A stretch of DNA of 8,122 nt from an uncultured Pseudomonadota bacterium. Its GTDB lineage: Bacteria; Pseudomonadota; Gammaproteobacteria; Burkholderiales; Burkholderiaceae_C. The translations under genes and the position numbers were made by a program. Of this stretch, positions 5,921-8,122 are shown one piece after another. The stretch is taken from positions 1 to 8,122 of the forward strand of contig ONTY01000040.1 of NCBI GenBank assembly GCA_900320815.1, in the 5' to 3' direction. The first letter of the stretch is position 1; every line of letters starts with the position of its first letter. The notes beneath the pieces are model-generated. The model was not told the DNA's origin. It made no database searches and worked only from the letters and a program-made list of their open reading frames with translations.

Positions 5921-6628
5921 CTATTTTTGCTGTGGGATGAGGGCGAGGAATTCGCGGCGCAGGTTGGCGTCTTTCAGAAAAGCACCGCGCATCACCGAGT
6001 TCATCATGCGGCTGCCGGTGTCTTTCACGCCGCGCCAGGCCATGCAAAAGTGCGTCGCCTGCATGACCAGCGCCAGCCCGTCGGGGTGTGTTTTTTGCTG
6101 AATCAGGTCGGCCAGTTGCACCACGGCTTCTTCCTGAATTTGCGGGCGATTCATCACCCATTCGGCCAGGCGCGCGTATTTTGAAAGCCCAATGACGTTG
6201 GTGCGCGCATTGGGCAGCACGCCAATCCAGAGTTTGCCCATCACGGGCACAAAATGGTGGCTGCAGGCGCTGCGCACTGTAATGGGGCCGACAATCATCA
6301 ATTCATTCAGATGCCCGGCATTGGGAAATTCGGTGATGGCAGGCGGCATTTGATAACGCCCGGCAAAGACTTCGCGGATATACATGCGCGCCATGCGCCG
6401 CGCGGTGTCGCGCGTGTTGTGGTCGCTGTGGGTGTCAATGACCAGGGAATCAAGCACCGCCTGCATTTTTTCCGTGACTTCTTGCAGCAGCGCGTCTGCT
6501 TCGCCGTCTTCAAGAAAGGCGGCGATGTTGTCGTTGGCGTAAAAGGTTTGGCCGGCGGCCAGAAGGCGGGCGCGGATTTTTTCCGAAACAGGGGTAGCGG
6601 CAGGGGCAGGCGTGGCAGGGGCAGTCAT
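5921..6628 (-). CDS. folE: GTP cyclohydrolase I
   Basis: This is GTP cyclohydrolase I (EC 3.5.4.16), the first step of tetrahydrofolate synthesis and of related pterin pathways. It converts GTP to 7,8-dihydroneopterin triphosphate plus formate in the cytosol and works as a homodecamer. With the start at ATG 6628 it has 235 residues, usual for the family. The zinc ligands are visible: Cys122 and His125 in RSACSHHFVPVMGK (119-132), and Cys195 in ATHFCMAWRGVKD (191-203). The motif NVIGLSKYARLAEW (144-157) with RPQIQEE (161-167) and the C-terminal MMNSVMRGAFLKD are also typical. The frame can extend 18 codons to a GTG at 6682 inside a hairpin, but homologues begin with MTAP-like sequence, so ATG 6628 is preferred; no strong ribosome binding site precedes either. 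It lies in a - strand run with the yqj-like genes upstream and the BLUF gene immediately downstream. Confidence 0.93.
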   Translation of the reverse strand: MTAPATPAPAATPVSEKIRARLLAAGQTFYANDNIAAFLEDGEADALLQEVTEKMQAVLDSLVIDTHSDHNTRDTARRMARMYIREVFAGRYQMPPAITEFPNAGHLNELMIVGPITVRSACSHHFVPVMGKLWIGVLPNARTNVIGLSKYARLAEWVMNRPQIQEEAVVQLADLIQQKTHPDGLALVMQATHFCMAWRGVKDTGSRMMNSVMRGAFLKDANLRREFLALIPQQK

Positions 6629-6673
6629 GGTGCGGGGGAAGAGGCCGTTTTTCCAGGTATCAAACAGTTGGTT

Positions 6674-6694
6674 TGCCCGCACTATATGCGGGCA
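6674..6694. repeat. Perfect hairpin between the yqjK-like gene and folE
   Basis: The arms 6674-6681 and 6687-6694 pair over 8 bp (GCCCGCA with TGCGGGC plus a flanking T-A), with a five-base loop. Read on the - strand it is followed by AAACCAACTG and not by T residues, so it is not a standard terminator. On the + strand a T run appears about ten bases later, but no + strand gene ends here. A smaller repeat (CAAAC 6661-6665, GTTTG 6671-6675) adjoins it. A site for partial termination, processing or regulation before folE is possible. Confidence 0.45.
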
Positions 6695-6709
6695 GTTCGC
6701 TCATATTTT

Positions 6710-7012
6710 TTACATGCTGCGACGGATGAAGTGCAGCACCGGGCGCGCACGGCGTGCGATGTGCCAGGCGCCCAGCGCGCCGGCGCCCAGGCGCCAGAGC
6801 GTGCGTGGGCGCGAGGCCAGCGCACCGATGACCGCTGAAATCAGCAGCACGGGCAGCGCGGGGTGGTGGCGCAGCCAGTGGATGCCGTCGGCCACATAGT
6901 CGGCGGCGCGAAAGGCGGGACGCGCGCTGGCGCTGGCGCTGGCAAGCTGCTCGCGCAGCTCGGCGCTGCGGCGTACAAGCTGGCGGCGACGCTCGTCGTC
7001 GAGGGGGGTCAT
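6710..7012 (-). CDS. YqjK-like small membrane protein
   Basis: This 100-residue protein starts with a charged helix rich in Arg and Glu (about 5-35) and continues with Ile-His-Trp-Leu-Arg-His-His-Pro (44-51), a hydrophobic segment (about 52-68) and a basic, Trp-containing C-terminus. The layout resembles the YqjK-like family, and it holds the third place after yqjD- and yqjE-like genes, as in E. coli. Its ATG overlaps the stop of the preceding gene as ATGA (7009-7012), so translation is probably coupled. Its function is unknown. The family call rests more on position and layout than on sharp motifs. Confidence 0.7.
   Translation of the reverse strand: MTPLDDERRRQLVRRSAELREQLASASASARPAFRAADYVADGIHWLRHHPALPVLLISAVIGALASRPRTLWRLGAGALGAWHIARRARPVLHFIRRSM
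6924..6941. repeat. Three tandem copies of GCGCTG
   Basis: Three exact 6-base units lie inside the yqjK-like gene and encode the Ser-Ala run at residues 25-30. The unit is a multiple of three, so copy-number change would not shift the frame. Confidence 0.6.
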
Positions 7013-7431
7013 GGCGCTTCCTTGTCAAGGTGCACGGTGGCGGTGGCAGCGCGCAGGCGCTGGCAGTCGGCGCGCAACTCAGCGCGCGTGGCGGCAAAGG
7101 CGCTGCCCAGTTGTGGCAGGCGTTTTTTGGCGTGCCACAGCAGCGCCGCGCCACCGGCACCAAACAGCAGCGTGCAGGCGCCAAGGGCGGCGAGGGCGTG
7201 CCGCTCCCATAGCGCTACGGTGAAAAAGACGCCAGCGAACGCCAGCGCGAAGACGAGCAGCAGCGCGCCGGCAAGGGCAAAGCCGGCCAGCAGCAGCAGG
7301 TGGCCGGCTTCCTGGCGCGCGTCCAGCGCCAGCAGCTGCAGGCGCACTTCGGCCAGTTCGGCAACGTTGCCCAGCCAGCCGCCAAGGCGCTGCTGGCTGG
7401 CACTGGCGCGGCGCAGCGGGTTGCTCCACAT
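7009..7431 (-). CDS. YqjE-like phage-holin superfamily membrane protein
   Basis: This 140-residue protein has an amphipathic N-terminal helix (about 14-40, with the run AELAEVRLQLLALDARQEA), two strongly hydrophobic segments (about 43-73 and 79-99) and a charged C-terminal helix (about 101-135). This is the layout of the DUF1469 / putative actinobacterial holin-X family that includes E. coli YqjE. Despite the family name there is no evidence of a lytic role here. The frame stays open further upstream to 7599, but that part runs through the preceding yqjD-like gene in another phase, so ATG 7431 is chosen. It starts 13 bases after the yqjD-like stop, and its TGA overlaps the next gene's ATG. 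No strong ribosome binding site is seen. Confidence 0.8.
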   Translation of the reverse strand: MWSNPLRRASASQQRLGGWLGNVAELAEVRLQLLALDARQEAGHLLLLAGFALAGALLLVFALAFAGVFFTVALWERHALAALGACTLLFGAGGAALLWHAKKRLPQLGSAFAATRAELRADCQRLRAATATVHLDKEAP

Positions 7432-7444
7432 GGCGCGCGGCGTC

Positions 7445-7810
7445 TTAGCGGCGGCTAAGCAGCAGCCCAAGGATGAAGCCCACCGCCGCAGCGGCTCCGA
7501 TGGTGCTCCACGGGTGGTCGTGCACGTAGTCGTCGCTGACGCTGGCGGCGTAGCGTGCGCGCTCGCGCACGACGGCGTCGGCGTCGGCCATGCGTTCACG
7601 TGCGCTGCTGATGCTGTCCATCACGGCGTCGGTGGCGGCGCTGATGCTGCCTTGTATGCGGCGGCGCAACTCGCTGATGCTGCCGTCGGCGTCAGTCTGC
7701 GCGGTGGCGGCAAGCAGGTCTTCGGCGTCCGCGATGACGCGGCGCAGGTTGGCGGCAAGCTGCTCTTTGGCGCCGGCGCGGGCGGCGTTGTCCATAGTCG
7801 TCTGAGTCAT
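7445..7810 (-). CDS. YqjD/ElaB-like (DUF883) membrane-anchored protein
   Basis: This 121-residue protein has a long charged alpha-helical body (about 10-95) and a single C-terminal membrane segment in the signature VHDHPWSTIGAAAAVGFI (96-113), ending in LGLLLSRR. This is the hallmark of the DUF883 family. E. coli YqjD, a family member, anchors ribosomes to the inner membrane in stationary phase; whether this protein does so is inference. Two earlier in-frame options exist or are close by: TTG at 7831 without a ribosome binding site, and an internal ATG at 7795. ATG 7810 is preferred. It follows aspS after 48 bases and heads the yqjD-yqjE-yqjK-like cluster. Confidence 0.85.
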   Translation of the reverse strand: MTQTTMDNAARAGAKEQLAANLRRVIADAEDLLAATAQTDADGSISELRRRIQGSISAATDAVMDSISSARERMADADAVVRERARYAASVSDDYVHDHPWSTIGAAAAVGFILGLLLSRR

Positions 7811-7858
7811 GGCTTCGGTTGTGCGTTGCAAAGGGTGGCTGAAATAAAAGGGCAGTGC

Positions 7859-8122
7859 TCAGGGGGTGTTTTGCGGCTGCGGGTTGCGCAGGCGGATGTG
7901 CAGCTCGCGCAGCTGCTGCTCGGCCACGGGCGAGGGCGCGTGCGTGAGCAGGCACTGGGCGCGCTGCGTTTTGGGGAAGGCGATGACGTCGCGAATCGAC
8001 TCGGCGCCGGTCATGAGGGTGATGAGCCGGTCCAGCCCAAAGGCAAGCCCGCCGTGCGGCGGCGCGCCGTATTGCAGGGCATCGAGCAGGAAGCCGAATT
8101 TCTGCCGCTGCTCGTCGGCACT
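7859..8122 (-). CDS. aspS: Aspartyl-tRNA synthetase, C-terminal fragment
   Basis: The last 87 codons of aspS run off the right edge; the N-terminal part lies outside the window. The enzyme charges tRNA-Asp (or both tRNA-Asp and tRNA-Asn in the non-discriminating type) with aspartate. The fragment reads [20 protein letters not shown], which is the class II motif 3 with its ATP-binding arginine. It is followed by [20 protein letters not shown] and then an Ala-Pro-Ser segment before [10 protein letters not shown], all typical of bacterial AspRS. It ends at a TGA (7859-7861 in + coordinates). The discriminating or non-discriminating type cannot be told from this part. The gene is intact as far as seen and lies upstream, on the same strand, of the yqj-like cluster. 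Confidence 0.95.
   Translation of the reverse strand, partial: SADEQRQKFGFLLDALQYGAPPHGGLAFGLDRLITLMTGAESIRDVIAFPKTQRAQCLLTHAPSPVAEQQLRELHIRLRNPQPQNTP

Noticed and set aside
7432..7599. Upstream extension of the yqjE-like frame
   Set aside because: These 56 codons lie within the yqjD-like gene in another phase and encode a Thr/Ala/Pro-rich stretch foreign to the family. The internal ATG 7431 gives a normal-length protein.

Overview
The window looks like the chromosome of a GC-rich betaproteobacterium, most likely in the Burkholderiales near the Comamonadaceae. The basis is the high GC of most genes, the style of the FolE, short BLUF and reductase proteins, and the yqjD/yqjE/yqjK-type cluster beside aspS. 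This placement rests on family resemblance only; no search was run.

Layout: (1) Positions 88-2283 hold one large ankyrin-repeat gene on the + strand. It has about 19 repeats in three blocks and a visibly lower GC content than everything to its right. It looks accessory and perhaps acquired. (2) Positions 2284-2547 hold no convincing gene. (3) A MarC-family membrane protein gene (- strand) is divergent from a short CutA1-like gene (+ strand). The CutA1 has lost the family's cysteine and HPYE-type motif. (4) A 317-base non-coding leader (3711-4027) with two dyads, a TATAAT box and a well-placed orphan ribosome binding site leads into a ferric-reductase/NADPH-oxidase-like flavocytochrome gene (+ strand), which ends in a strong intrinsic terminator. 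(5) Converging on it from the right is a - strand run: the C-terminus of aspS, then yqjD-, yqjE- and yqjK-like small membrane protein genes, then folE (GTP cyclohydrolase I), then a short BLUF protein gene 18 bases behind folE.

How the genes may work together: folE and the BLUF gene look like one transcriptional unit. FolE makes dihydroneopterin triphosphate and the BLUF protein belongs to a flavin photoreceptor family. The most notable point is that this BLUF protein has Phe at the position of the tyrosine needed for the BLUF photocycle, while the Gln, Asn and Trp/Met positions are kept. The three yqj-like genes encode small membrane proteins in the same order as in E. coli, two of them overlapping by an ATGA. 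The reductase has four histidines with the 14- and 13-residue spacing of the two-haem NADPH oxidases.

No tRNA, rRNA, CRISPR array, insertion sequence or phage gene was seen.
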